Assembly: GCA_019448385.1 (NCBI GenBank)
Contig: JAGTXO010000004.1
Location: forward strand, 558,001 to 622,000
Source: Diacronema lutheri
Taxonomy: Eukaryota > Haptophyta > Pavlovophyceae > Pavlovales > Pavlovaceae
Direction of reading: 5' to 3'
DNA length: 64,000 nt
In this document: one piece after another, positions 19,901 through 31,100 of the stretch
How positions within the stretch are numbered: position 1 is the first letter of the stretch
Layout of the letters: each line of letters starts with the position of its first letter
Program-made: the position numbers and the translations under genes
Notes under the pieces: generated by a model
The model's input: only the letters and a program-made list of their open reading frames with translations
Told to the model about the DNA's origin: nothing
Database searches by the model: none

Positions 19901-22900
19901 CGGGCGGCGCCTCGGGCGCGAGCTCGGACGCTGCGTCGCTCCCGCTGCCCTCGGCCTTGACGCTTTCGCGCGCGCCGCCCGGCTGCGCGGCGCGAGCGCC
20001 TTCGGGCGCGCGCATGTCGGAGAGCGGGGGCACTGGCGGAAGCGCGGCGACGGCCAGCGGCGCGGACGAGCTCGAGCCCAAGAAGGGCTTGATGTTGGGC
20101 ACGGCGCCGAGCTCGAAGAGCTCGGGCCCGCGGCCGCGCACCGCGAGCGACCATAGCCTGAGCAGCCCGTCCGTGCCGGACGTGACGAGCAAGCCGGACT
20201 CGCCGTCCGCGCTCGGCAGCGCCACCTGCAGGACCGACCCGCGCCCGCGCGCCGAGTCGGCGAGCGCGCGATTGCCCCACTCGTCGACGGCGTGCGAGAG
20301 CGTGTACCGATCTGAAAGGCTGCCCCGCGCCCGGTGTATCTGCGGACTGTCACTGAGAGTGCGCCCGACGCGCCCATAGTGATGCGACGCTGCGGGCGTG
20401 TGCAGAACGGAAAAGCGCGCGCGTCAGCGCCCGGCACGTGCGCGGGGCACGAACGAGGGCGGGTGAGTGCACGCCCAACAAAGCCGCGAGGCGCACAACC
20501 GCGCGGCGGCACGCGCGCGCGCGCAGGCGCGCAGCCACGGACGCGCGCAACACGCGTGCCGCGTGCAAAGGGGCGCGCCGCCGTGCGCCGTGGAGCGTCC
20601 GACGCACCATCCGTCTCCGAGCGCCTCGAGTTGCTCCTCCTGTAGGCGTAGAGCCTGCCCGCCTCGAGGCCCTGCTCGCCATCAACGGCGCCCGCCGCAA
20701 CCGCTGCCTCGCACACGAGCGCGCCGGTGCAAAACCGGCGGAGCCGCCCGTCCGAGCCACCGGTGACGAGCACCGCGCCGTCAAGAGACGACGCGATCGC
20801 GTAGACGCCGTGCGGCGCGCCCGCGCGCACGCCGGAGAAGGCGATACCCGACTCGTACGTGAACTCGTGCGCGGCCTCGACGAGGTCGACGCGCGTCATC
20901 GAGAAGGAGACGAGGCCGGCCGCGTGTCGGACGACGTCAACGCTCGAGCCGGCGAGCGACGACGTGCGGCTCGAGGCGCACGCGCCGCCGACGCCAGGCG
21001 CGTGCGGCGCGACGGCGGGCGGCGCGGGCGCGGCGGGCGCGGCCGCGCGTGGCGCGAGTGGTGACGCGGCGATGCCGCCGTCGCGCCGGCTGAGGCCGCT
21101 CACGCGCGGCTGCTTTGCGACGGGCGAGGGCTCTGTCGAGCTCGCGGCCAGCGGCGAGTCGGTGTTGAACCTTCCCTCGCGCTCGAGGCGCCAGCGCACA
21201 AGTCGGCCATCGTCGCCGCACGTGAAGAGACGGCTGCCGCCCGGACTGATGCAGATGGCGCATGTGCCGCGCAGCCACATCGAGATGTCGCGCCGCACGT
21301 TCGGCAGCGCGCCCGCCTCGGCGAAGAGCGAGCGAGCCGACGCGCCTGGCCTGAGTGCGAGCTCGTGCTCCGGCCGGTCGGCCGCGTTCGCCTCCGTCCG
21401 GCGCGAGACGATGTGCGAGGCGACGAAGCAGCTCGCGATCGGCTCTTCATCGCTAGCGCCGAGCGCAGGCTGCGCGGGCGGCGAGCCGTGCGCGTCGCCA
21501 CCGCCGCCGCCTCCGCCGCCGCCGCCGCCACCGCCCGCCGCGCGCTCCATGCCGCGCGCGATGCTCGGGTCAAGAACGGAGACCATTGGGCTCGTCGCCG
21601 AGCGCGCGATCGGCGGTGGCTCGGCCGGCGGCGCGCGCGCGCCCGCCGCGGCGGCGACGTGCGGCAGCTCGAGGCGCGGCGTGAGCATGGAGAGATCGAG
21701 CGTGAATGAGGTGATGCTGCCCAAGTTGTCAGCCGCGAGCGCGCGAGAGATGCGCCCCTCCGCCTCGCCCGCCGAGAGCGCGCTGCGCCGGCGCGGCGGC
21801 GGGACAAAGGCAAGCGCGAGGATGGTGGCGCGCGCGGGCGGCTGCTGCTGCGCGTCGAGCAGCCGGAGCGGCAGCGCCCTGAGCGTCTCGACGCGCCAGA
21901 GCGCGATGCGGCCATCGTGCCCCGCGGAGAGCAGGAGGGCGACATCCTCGCGCCGCTGCATGAGTCGCTTGCCTTCGGGCTGGACGGCGATTGCGCTGAT
22001 GGGCATCGCCGCGTGCAGGCGGTAGTCGGGCTCGCCGAGCTGGACAAGCCCGTCCACCTCGAGGCGCCAGCGGCGAAGGGCACCGTCCATGCCGCCCGAG
22101 AAGAGTTGCGTCGAGCATGGCGTGACCGCCAGGCAGAGTACTGCGTGCGTGCCGTGCGCGTGCGGGACGGTGCTCAGCTCGCGGCCGGTCGCCATGTCGT
22201 GCACGGCGAGCGAGCCGCCCGCGCCGCCCGACACGACGAACTCGGAGAGCGACGTGCGCTCGCGCTCCTCGAGCGGCTCGTCGCCCGCCGTGCGCAACGG
22301 CTCGTACGCCTCGGCCGACGTGGCGTGCGCGCGCCGCTTGGCCTCGAGCAGGTGCTGCAGGCTCGCGAGCGCGCGCGCGCCGCGCCCGCTCGGATCGACC
22401 GGCGCGACGCGCCGCGCGATCGCGACGGCCGTCACGGCCGCGCCCTTGTGCGGCTTGCGCATGCGCATCGCGGCGAGGCCCGCTGACATGTTTTCGATGG
22501 TCTCTGCGTGCTTCCCTGACTGTGCGTGCGCGCGCTCGGCGAGCGCGCAGCGCAGCGCGCTCTCGAAGTGCGCATCGTCGTACGGCGGGATCGTGCCGCG
22601 AGGCTGCATCACCTCGAACGGCCGATCGACGACGCGCTTGGGCGCGCGCGCGTGCAGGTGTGCCACGCCCTTCCACATCGCGATTGCGCCGCCGAGCCTC
22701 GAGACCACCTCGATCGACGGCTGCCGCTCGGGCGCCATCGGCCTCGAGGCCGGCGCGCGGTGCGTGTGTGCGATCATGCGCAGCGCCGGCCGTGCGCGCA
22801 GCCACGCAACGCCGGGCGCAAACGCGCGACGCGGGCGGGCGGCCGTGTCGCCGTTGCCAGCGTCCTCCGTCTCCGTCGCGCCACCGCCCTGTCCGCCGCC

Positions 22901-23227
22901 CGCGCCCTCGTCCGTGCCGACGTGCTGGTCGTCGTCGTCGTCGCGCTCCTCGTCGATCGAGTGCACACCCGATTCGGAACGGAGGAACGGGTACGCGAGG
23001 CCGACGGGCGCCGACGCGCACGCCGGGATGCACCCGTTGCGTGCGCCCGCGCCGCCGACGTTCACCCCGCCGTCCTCATCGTCGTAAAGCGCCTCCGCGT
23101 CGGAGAGCGTGCGTGTGAGCGGCATGGTCCGCGCGAACGAGACCGCGGGAGCCCGGCTGGTACTCCCGTCCGGCTCCGAGCCGGTGTGCCCGGGCTGAGA
23201 GTCGCGAGTGGAGTGCGCGGCTTCCAT
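13924..23227 (-). CDS. WD40-repeat protein fused to a TRP/polycystin-like cation channel
   Basis: Five-exon model: 23227-20608, 20311-17722, 16954-16691 (last base 16690), 16541-16371, 16251-13924; about 2657 aa. Residues 1 to about 1450 hold many WD40 blades (SAGHDGRIALWRVETLRAL, TSGTDGLLRLWSLAV). A helical linker with ankyrin-like units follows (EISALHLAIARADTESVKL). The channel starts at residue about 1730 (IDAKWHTYACRWFLAEAC, a typical pre-S1 motif), with S1-S3 in exon 3 and S5, pore (SAWGVMLGDFD) and S6 (LISVLLLNLIIAVISEHHA) in exon 5. About 600 more residues follow with roughly eight further membrane spans. All intron phases agree (1, 2, 0, 0). Intron 2 carries the 10-bp minisatellite. 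The last intron (16252-16370) is the least certain. The WD40 part may serve as a scaffold or sensor, by inference. Confidence 0.75.
17151..17700. repeat. 10-bp minisatellite, 55 copies, in a channel-gene intron
   Basis: There are 55 head-to-tail copies of GGGGCAAGGC (+ strand), with one copy at 17661-17670 reading GAGGCAAGGC. The flanks decay at once on both sides. The array fills most of intron 16955-17721 and begins 21 nt inside the 5' splice site on the transcribed strand. Because the unit is 10 bp and stop-free, several frames read open through it, which explains spurious long frames here. Confidence 0.95.
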
Positions 23228-23351
23228 CCCCCTTCCTTCGGATAAGTACTCAGATCAATCACATTCCCAACTTTTACTTACTTTTTCGGTTCGGTCCCAT
23301 CCTGATCCTCGAACACTGCGACTCGTCTTGTGACGAGGTGGCCGACGTCCG
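23228..23351. promoter_or_regulatory. 124-bp divergent promoter region
   Basis: The gap separates the starts of the WD40-channel gene (-) and the SelO gene (+). It includes a locally AT-richer stretch (23250-23290, with TTTTACTTACTTTTT) that stands out from the GC-rich surroundings and could hold the core promoter. Confidence 0.4.
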
Positions 23352-25742
23352 ATGCGCGCGCTGGCCCTGCTGCTCGCGCACACTTGCGCCCGAGCCGGCG
23401 CGTGGGGATACGGCGCGTGCTCGCCGGGTCGATATGGCGCCGACTGCGGCGGCACGTGCGCGTGCTCGCACGGCGAGGAGTGCGACGACGGCACGCGTGG
23501 CACCGGCGCATGCTCGCGCACGCGCGCGGCGCTGCTGGCCGAGCGCGCGGACGCGCTGCGCACGTCGCCATCGTCGGGGATGCGCCGGCTCGAGCGTCGG
23601 TTGCGCTGGGCCGTCGATGGCCCGCCCACGCGGCTGCGCGTCGACAAGTCCGGTGCGCGCGGCGCGCGCATCGTGCGCAACGCGAGCGTGGCCATAGCCT
23701 GGCCGCAGCCGTTCGCCACGCTGCGACCGGCGCTCGTGCACGGCAAGCGCGACGTGCTCGCAAGACTCGGTCTCGACGACGAGGACGTGCGCTCGGACGC
23801 GTTTGCCCAGCTTTTCTCTGGATGCGCGCTCGGCGCGGAAGCACGCCCATGGGCGCACGCGTACGGCGGCCATCAGTTTGGGCAGTGGGCGGGGCAGCTC
23901 GGCGACGGTCGCGCGATCTCCCTCGGCGTCGTGCGCGATGAGCGCGCGGGCGCGCCGGCGCGCGCGCGCCTCGAAGTTGCGCTCAAGGGCGCGGGGACGA
24001 CTCCCTTCTCGCGCCGGGGCGACGGCCGCGCGGCGCTCGGCAACCTGGTGCGCGAGCTCATCGGCGACACGGCGCTCGTCGGCCTTGGTGTGCCGTGCGT
24101 GCGCTCCGCCGCGCTGCTCGCGAGCCGCGACGAGCGCGACGCGATATGGCGCGACGCGTGGTGGACCGGCCACGCCGCGCGCGTCCCTGCCGGCGTGCTC
24201 GTGCGAGTGTCTCCTTCCTTTCTCCGCTTCGGTTCGTTGCAGCTCGCAGCAAGCACGCAGGGCGCGGCGGGCGCGGCGGTGCTCGCGCGCGAGGCGCTGC
24301 GCGCGATCGCGACGCTCGAGGCCGTCGACGACGAGAGCACCGCGGCACTGCCCGTCAGGAGCGCGCCCGCCGAATTGCGCGAGCGGTGCTTCTTCGCCGC
24401 GCGCGCGCGCCCGTCGTGCGCGGCGGCGCTCGCCGAGGGCGGGCGCGATGTCGACGCGCTGCGCTGCCTGCTCGAGCGCGTGGCCGAGCGGACGGGCGCG
24501 CTCGTCGCGGCGTGGATGGCGGTCGGCTTTGCGCACGGCGTGATGAACACGGACAACCTCTCTCTCATCGGCCTCACCCTCGATATGAATGTGTACAGCT
24601 TTGCGGACCGGCACGATCCAGCATGGACGCCAAATCACATCGACAGCGAGCGGCGGTACGCGCTCGGCGCGCAGCGCGAGGTCGCGCGATGGGGCCTCGA
24701 GCGCCTCGTCGACGCAGCGACGGGCGTGCCGCCGCTCGGCTCCGACGAGGGCGAGTCGCCCAAGGCAGCGCGGCCGGGCCACGCGCAACACGAGCGCGAC
24801 GACATCACCGAGCACGCGTGGCTGGAGCACGAGGCGGCGCACGCGGCGATCGGCGGGTTTGACGCCGTTTTTGATGAATGCTACGAAGCGCGCGCGCTGC
24901 TGCGGCTCGGGCTCGCTCCGCGCGCCCGCGGCTCGGTCGCGCGCAGCGCCGAAGGCGAGGGCACAGTTGACCGCGCGGCGCTCGTGCGCGGTTGGACGGC
25001 GTGGCTCGGCGCGAGCGGCGCGGATATTCACGCCGCGGCGCGCGCGCTTGGAGACGTAACCCTCCTTCGCGGCGCGCGCGTGCCCGTCGCGCCGGCGGTG
25101 GAACACGCCAACCACGGCGCACAGGATCAAGGCGCCAACCACGGCGCACAGGATCAAGGCGCCAACCACGGCGCACAGGATCAAGGCGATGGCGACGAGA
25201 TCCTGCGCGTGGCGTCCACGGCGATTGCGCGAGCGAGCGGCGCGCGCGCCTCCGCCGAGGACGCCCTGCGCGAGTGGCTCGCGCAGTACGCCGCAGCCGC
25301 CCTCGTCGGTGGCGCTGACCCGCTCGCGGCCGCCGAGCCGCGCAACGGCACCGCCGCGGCGCTCGAGGCCCTGCGCGTCTTGCGCGTGCGCGCGGCCGTC
25401 CCCCAGTTCGTCGCACGCACGGCGGCGCTGCGCGAGCTCTCGGCCGCAGTCGAGGCCGGCATCGAGTTTAGCACCGACGCACTCGCGCACGCGCTTGACA
25501 CGCTGCGCGCGCCGTTCCCCACGCCCGAGCGGCGCGGCGATGCGCGCACCGACGATGCGGCGGGCAGTACGGCAGGCCATGGCCGCATGACGCTGGAGGA
25601 GAGCATTTGCGCCGCGTCCGCGGCACGTGGAGCTAAGCCGGCGTCCGTTTCAGCGGCGGTGAGGGCATCGGTACGCGATGCCCTTGCGACGGTGCCCGCA
25701 AACGACAATGCGCAGTTGCAAACAAGTTGTGGGGCGCAGTGA
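23352..25742 (+). CDS. SelO/YdiU-family pseudokinase (AMPylase) with signal peptide and EGF-like N-terminus
   Basis: Single exon, 796 aa from ATG 23352. SelO hallmarks: YGGHQFGQWAGQLGDGRA (about residues 171-188), LKGAGTTPFSRRGDGRAALG, and AHGVMNTDNLSLIGLTLD with the catalytic-loop Asp and Asn. SelO proteins transfer AMP to Ser, Thr or Tyr in a kinase-like fold with ATP flipped, and are usually mitochondrial. Here the start is a hydrophobic signal-like MRALALLLAHTCARAGAWGY followed by an EGF-like cysteine pattern (CSPGRYGADC-GGTCACSHGEEC), which points to the secretory route. Between the catalytic part and the C-terminal helices sits a 9-residue unit, ANHGAQDQG, three times. The C-terminal Sec/Cys motif of animal SelO is not obvious; the protein ends LQTSCGAQ. 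Confidence 0.88.
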   Translation: MRALALLLAHTCARAGAWGYGACSPGRYGADCGGTCACSHGEECDDGTRGTGACSRTRAALLAERADALRTSPSSGMRRLERRLRWAVDGPPTRLRVDKSGARGARIVRNASVAIAWPQPFATLRPALVHGKRDVLARLGLDDEDVRSDAFAQLFSGCALGAEARPWAHAYGGHQFGQWAGQLGDGRAISLGVVRDERAGAPARARLEVALKGAGTTPFSRRGDGRAALGNLVRELIGDTALVGLGVPCVRSAALLASRDERDAIWRDAWWTGHAARVPAGVLVRVSPSFLRFGSLQLAASTQGAAGAAVLAREALRAIATLEAVDDESTAALPVRSAPAELRERCFFAARARPSCAAALAEGGRDVDALRCLLERVAERTGALVAAWMAVGFAHGVMNTDNLSLIGLTLDMNVYSFADRHDPAWTPNHIDSERRYALGAQREVARWGLERLVDAATGVPPLGSDEGESPKAARPGHAQHERDDITEHAWLEHEAAHAAIGGFDAVFDECYEARALLRLGLAPRARGSVARSAEGEGTVDRAALVRGWTAWLGASGADIHAAARALGDVTLLRGARVPVAPAVEHANHGAQDQGANHGAQDQGANHGAQDQGDGDEILRVASTAIARASGARASAEDALREWLAQYAAAALVGGADPLAAAEPRNGTAAALEALRVLRVRAAVPQFVARTAALRELSAAVEAGIEFSTDALAHALDTLRAPFPTPERRGDARTDDAAGSTAGHGRMTLEESICAASAARGAKPASVSAAVRASVRDALATVPANDNAQLQTSCGAQ
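25107..25187 (+). repeat. 27-bp tandem repeat, three copies, in SelO gene
   Basis: Three near-identical 27-bp units each code ANHGAQDQG. The unit length keeps frame. The array sits in a loop between the catalytic domain and the C-terminal helices. Confidence 0.9.
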
Positions 25743-25790
25743 CTGACTCTGTGGCGGTGGCTGAAAGCACACGCGCTACGGCGTGCTCGT

Positions 25791-26943
25791 CTAGGCCGCG
25801 CCCCCGGGCGCGAAGAGCGCCGGCCCGGGCGGCTGCGCGTGCGCCGCCGGCGCGTGCGGAGCGTCCGCCTCGCCGCCGTCGCTCGGAGCATCGCTGTCTT
25901 CGCCGCCTTCTTCGTCGTCGTCGTCAATCGTCTCGAGGTCGGGCTCGTCGTCATCGTCGTCATCGTTGGGCGCATCGTGCTCTGCCGCCAGCCCGCCGAC
26001 GATCCGCGCGGCCCACGCTCGCCTTCGCTCGTCGCGCTTCGCGTAGTACCAAGCGACGTGCTCGACGCCATCGGGCGGCCGCTCGACGAGCTTTGCCTCG
26101 AAGGTGCCCGAGTTGGACGGCGAAACGATCACGCGACCGTCGCGCGTCTGCATCCACAAACCCTCCATCCGCGTGCCGTCGGCCGAGACGACGGCCGAGC
26201 ACAGATTGACCCACCGGCCGTGCGGCGTATCGTCCGAGCACACCTCGGAGAAGAGGACCATGTTGCGCGTGCAGCGCGCGAAGATGCGCATCCGCCACGG
26301 GTGGACGACGTCGCCGATCAACCAGTCCACCCGCGCCGAGTCGCGCACGGTGGGCAGCATTGGGTGGCCCGCGACGGCGTAGTGCGCGTGCAGGCCCGGG
26401 TTGCTCACGGGCTCGCCAAGCATGAGCTGCTCGATCTCGTCCTCCGACATCTCCTTCCAAATCTGCGAGTTTGGCATGTCGCATAGCTGAAGGTAATGGG
26501 CGGGCGGGGCGCGCGGGGCACGCAGGTGAGGGCCGCGCGCGAGCGCGGCGTGGGAGGAGAGGAGGGGGAAGGAAGGGGTGCACCTGCATATCATACGAGT
26601 AGGCCTCGCCCGCTGCGTAGCGGCCGACGACGTGCCACAAGCCGGTGAGGGTGAGGCGACGGAGCTGGCGAAAGCGCTCGCGCGAGACGTGCTGCTTGCC
26701 CTCCTGCTCCGGGAGGAAAAGCTCGGCGCGCACCATCGCCGCCCAGACCACATCGTTGGACTCGACGAGCTGGAGCATGCGGCGGCACGTCGCCATGAAC
26801 GCGAGCGCGCCGAGCGCGGCGCGGCGCGAGACGTGGTCCGCGTGACACTCTGTCAGTTGCAGCAGGATGTGCACAATGATCTGGTCGGGCAGGTCGAGCA
26901 AGTTCCCGGCGTCCACCCTGCTGCTGCGCGGCACGGCGGCCAT
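25791..26943 (-). CDS. F-box protein
   Basis: Exons 26943-26584 and 26486-25791; 351 aa. The F-box is at the N-terminus (about residues 15-55): NLLDLPDQIIVHILLQLTE, then ALAFMATCRRMLQLVESNDVVWA, as in Skp1-binding F-boxes. The C-terminal part, GRWVNLCSAVVSADGTRMEG and SNSGTFEAKLVERPPDGVEH, is beta-rich and ends in a long acidic tail. The intron (GTGCAC...TTCAG, 97 nt) joins YDMQ-LCDMPNSQIW in phase 0. F-box proteins select substrates for SCF ubiquitin ligases; the substrate here is unknown. The gene converges on SelO 48 bp away. Confidence 0.85.
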
Positions 26944-27007
26944 CTTGCAGGCAATGGAGGATAGTAAGTAGCCAGACGAACGTTTCGCGGAAAGCGGGGT
27001 GGGGTGG

Positions 27008-27881
27008 ATGTATCGCGGACCGGCCGTGGACGAGCTCATGCGGCTGCACAAGCCGCGCAAGGGCCGATCGATCGCGTTCCCGCCATCGGTGAATGGGCAG
27101 GTGATCAAGCAGTGGACGGTGAAGAGCGCGCCGAACACGCCGGGCTCGTGGTACACGCGCACGTGCGCGCTCAAGCCCGAGGCAAAGGAGGCGATCACGT
27201 GCGCGCTCCCGCGCGCGCGCCGCGGGCATAGCCGTCCGGCACGGACCGCGATGCAGCCCACCCTTGCCTCAATATTGCGCCCACCCTGCGTATACGCGCC
27301 CACCGCGTGCAGTCCGTCCCTCTCCAAGGAGATCGAGGACGCGCTCGGGCCCGAGCTCTTTGGGGTGTACTCGAGAAACCTCAGGGTCAAGGTCGCGACC
27401 GACGGCCGCGGGGCGGCGTGCACGGGCACGTCCGTCCCGGCGCTGCCTCGCCCGCCGCTCACACCCGGCCGGCCGCTGGAGAAATCGGGCACGCTCAAGC
27501 GACGCCCCGCCTCGTCATCCGACGCGCCCGCGGACCCGGCTGGCGCGCGCGAGATCGAGACGCATCAGGTCACGTGGACCTCGTGCGGGCCGATCCCATC
27601 GCACAGCTACGTCGAGGCCGAGCGCATTGACTCGCTCGACGAATGGTTCGCCAGGTGCGACGCGCGGAGAGGCGCCGCGCCGCGCCGCACGCGTCGAGCG
27701 GCGCTCATTGAGCGATGCGTGCGCTCGTCATCGCGCACCCGCGCCGGGCGGCGGCAGGTTTGGGCGTCCCGCCGATCTGCTCGGGCAGCACGCGCACACA
27801 AAGTGGACTCCCTCACGCAGGCAAATCGGCGGCGCGAGAAGCAACGTGGTTGCGATGAAGCCAGGGAACATGACACGGTGA
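27008..27881 (+). CDS. Small unknown protein
   Basis: Exons 27008-27198, 27313-27654, 27758-27881; 218 aa. Splicing with GTGCGC and GTGCGA donors in phase 2 gives KEAIT-PSLSKEIEDALGP and DEWFAR-FGRPADLLGQHAHT, both smooth joins. The protein is basic and ends GGARSNVVAMKPGNMTR. Visible motifs are IAFPPSVNGQVIKQWTVK and TWTSCGPIPSHSYVEAE. No family is recognised. It starts 64 bp from the divergent F-box gene. Confidence 0.6.
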
Positions 27882-27919
27882 CGACCAGTGACTTTTCTAC
27901 TATTTCGGTATTTCCCACT

Positions 27920-27947
27920 CCCCCCCCCCCCCCCCCCCCCCCCCCCC
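27920..27947 (+). repeat. Poly-C tract in a convergent gap
   Basis: Twenty-eight C in a row lie between the 3' end of the small unknown gene (+) and the CLC gene (-). It mirrors the poly-G tract at 6066 in another convergent gap. Confidence 0.9.
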
Positions 27948-28104
27948 GCCACTGGCACCGAGGACCTGCTGTCGCCTCATTCGAGGGGGCGCGCACCCCA
28001 GGCTGACCGCAGCGTCCGCGCTCCCGCCCACGGCGTCCGCCCTGCGCGCGTGGGTGTGGGCGTGCGCCACTCCGCCGCGTGGCGGCGTCACGCCGCGCCC
28101 TCGC

Positions 28105-31100
28105 CTAGAGCCCGATCTCGGAGATGTCCGCCTTGGTGATCATGCCGACAAACTTGCCGTGGTCCGTCACAAACGCGCAGCTGAGCGAGAGCATCGAAAA
28201 ATAAAAGTGCACCTGCCCCATCGACGCGGACGCGGCGATGCAGAACGGCGCCTCCTCGACCTGCAGCCCGAGCCAGTCCTCCTCACTCAGCGGCACGTCG
28301 AGGTACTCCGCGAGCGTGCACGTGAGCTGCAGGCCGTCGGGCGTGTCGATCGCGCGCCATTGCGACCGGTCAAGCTCGACCTGCACCGACGACTCGGAGA
28401 GCGTCGTGAGTGAGCTGCGCAGCGCGGCGCTCTCGCCGAGCTCGCGCCGCGCCGGTAGCTCGTGCTCGGCGCTCTCGCTCGGCGGCGCGGGCGCGAGCTC
28501 GACGGTCGAGTCGGACGCCTTGGCGCCGTCCGCAAGAACGGCGTCGGCCGCGCCGTCGACGGTCGAGATGACCGGCGGCGGCGCGCTCTGCCCGCCGCCA
28601 AACATGGACTGCACGTCCTCGAGCGCGATGGACAAGTCAGTCTGCGAGTCGGCCGCGTTGATGATCGAGTCGCTGAGCGTCGAGCGCGCGGGCTCGAGCT
28701 CGACGGCCGCATCGTCCATCATCGTGCGCTTGGGCGACGAGCGGAGGAACGTTCGCACATCGACGGTTCGCAGCCGTTTCATCGACGCGCGCGCCGAGCG
28801 CGCGGTGCGCTCAATGCGACCGCCCGTCGCGCCTTGCGGCGAGGACGCGGACGCAGGCGGCGGTCGCTGCGCGGGCGGCGGCGATGAGGCGACGCCCGCG
28901 TCGCGCGCGCCACGCGCCGCCGCCGCCGCGCCCGGCGCCTTTGCGCCCTTTGGCGCGCGCGCCGCGGCCGCGCTAGCGGACGTGAGGGAGTTGTGTAGGG
29001 AGTTACACGCGCGGTGCGCGGCGAAGCGCTGCGAGAGGACGACACGCTCGTTGAGCTGGTACTTGCGCTTGCGCGCGTCGACGAGCTGCTTGATCGCCGC
29101 GCGCCGGATCGCGCCGAGCAGCAGCTGCGTCCGCTCCTCCACCCACGGCAGGAAGGGCGACGTGCACGCGCTCAACAAGTGCTCGAGGTCGGCGATCGTC
29201 ATCGTGCGGTAGACGCAATGCATCGCGCACGCGCGGCGCAGCGGCGCATTCGCGCTGACGATCGGCGCGACGGCGCTTGGCAGCACAAGCTGCTTGTGCA
29301 CGCGCGCGCCTGCGCCCTTGGCGCGCTCGGCCTTGCCCCGCCAGCGCGAGAATGCGGCGCTCTGGTCTCCGCGCAGCACGTGCACGACGCGCCCCATCTT
29401 GTCGAGGTCTTCGAGGCGCTCGACGAGGTGCGCGAGGACGTGGCGTGCGGGGCGGTGGTACGACGACTTGTGACGAAATTCGGCGAGAAACGGCAGCTTC
29501 TTCATCGCGAGGATCGAGTCGAAGATCGAGACGGAGAAGACGCGCGAGACCATGAACGCGACGATCACGACGACGAGCATCGGCAGCGCGTGCTTGATGC
29601 CGCCGGTGAGCTCGAACATGAGCACGGCGGACGAGAGCGTGTGCGTCACGCCTGCGGCCATCGCCGCCGCGCCGAGCACCGCGTACCCGCCCGGCGACGT
29701 GTCGTGCTCGGGCAGCGCGTACTTCATCGCCTCGCCGATGATCCGCCCGAGCCCGGCGCCGGCGCAGAGCGACGGCGCGAACACGCCGCATGGCATGGGC
29801 AGCGTGATGGCGACGCAGGTGAAGGAGAGACGGAGCGCAAAGAAGATGAGCAGGTGCAGCATGCGCGCGCTGTCGTTGGCGCCCCACTCGACGCGCATCG
29901 TCCGCTCGCTGAAGAGCTCGGCGAGCGAGCCCATCTGCGACTTGCGCATGTAGCCGCCGAGCGGACCGTTTGGCATTGACAGCACGCCCCACAGCACGAG
30001 GAGCACAAGGGCCAAGTAGTACTTGGAGCGGAAGAAGGCCGTATTCGCGCGCCGCGCGCGGAACGCACCCCACCGCGCGTTGGCGCGCACGAAGAGCGCG
30101 CCGATCAGCCCGCTCAGCACACCAATCGTGATGAACGCCGGCAGCTGCGCGACGTCCGTCTCGACGTCCTCCGCGTCGAAGAAGGAGGAGAAGGTGGCGG
30201 AGAGCACGTGCGTCTTGGTCTTGTACGCCATGTACAGCATGCGCGAGAGGACAGCGCCCGTCACCGCCGTGTAGAAGCACTTCCAATAGATGGAGACGAG
30301 GAAGTAGGTCGACGTGAGCTCGATCGCGAGGAGCACGCCGCCGACGGGCGCACCAAAGTTGGCCCCGACGCCGACGCTGCAAGCGGCCATGAGCATCTGC
30401 GTGCGCGTGGCGTGCGACATCTTGAGCTCGCGGAAGAGCGGCGTCGAGAGCAGCGCCTCGCACAGGCAGCAGCTCGCGTGGATGAACGGGCCCTCCTTGC
30501 CGAGCGGCAGGCCGGTCGCGAGCGCGGCCGTGAGGCCGAGCACCTTGGCGACGAGCGTGCGCTTTGAGAGGTACTTGTAGAGCACGTTGCCCGAGAGGAT
30601 TGACTTGAGCTCGGGAATGCCCGAGCCTGCCGCGAGCGGCGAGATCCGCGCCGTCACCCAGATGGCAACCACGCCCCAGAAGATGCCGTGCGCGATCCAC
30701 ACGAAGCTGGAGAGCGTGGGCACCGCGCTCAGTCGGAAGAAGTGGAAATGGCGCAGGCGCATGATGTAGAGCTTGTCGACGGCCACGTCCATCGCAAACG
30801 TGAGCAGTGCAGATGTGAGGCCGAGCACCGTCATGAAGAGCACCACGAGCAGGTCGGCCGCGCCCTCGTTTGCGCTGCACGCGCGCGCTCGCGCGCCGCG
30901 CGCGCGCTTCCGCACCGTGTTGAGCAGCAGCGCGGTCGGCGTCGTGGGCACGCCCACACCTCCGGCCATCATCTGCACCGAATCCCGCCGTGCGCCACCC
31001 GACGGGCGCTGCACCGCCGGCTGGATCGACTCGACGGCCGCGAGCGACATGGCGCTCTCGACGTCCTCGGCGGCGGTGTCCATCGGCGCCGTCGGCGGCG

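Noticed and set aside
23274-25580. 768-codon frame on the minus strand
   Set aside because: It is antisense to the SelO gene, which has unmistakable family motifs. The composition is Arg/Ala-rich as expected of a GC-rich shadow.
30862-30920. Possible short intron in the CLC N-terminal region (GTGCGG...GTGCAG)
   Set aside because: Only about 45 nt long, and removal breaks the reading frame into the first membrane helix.
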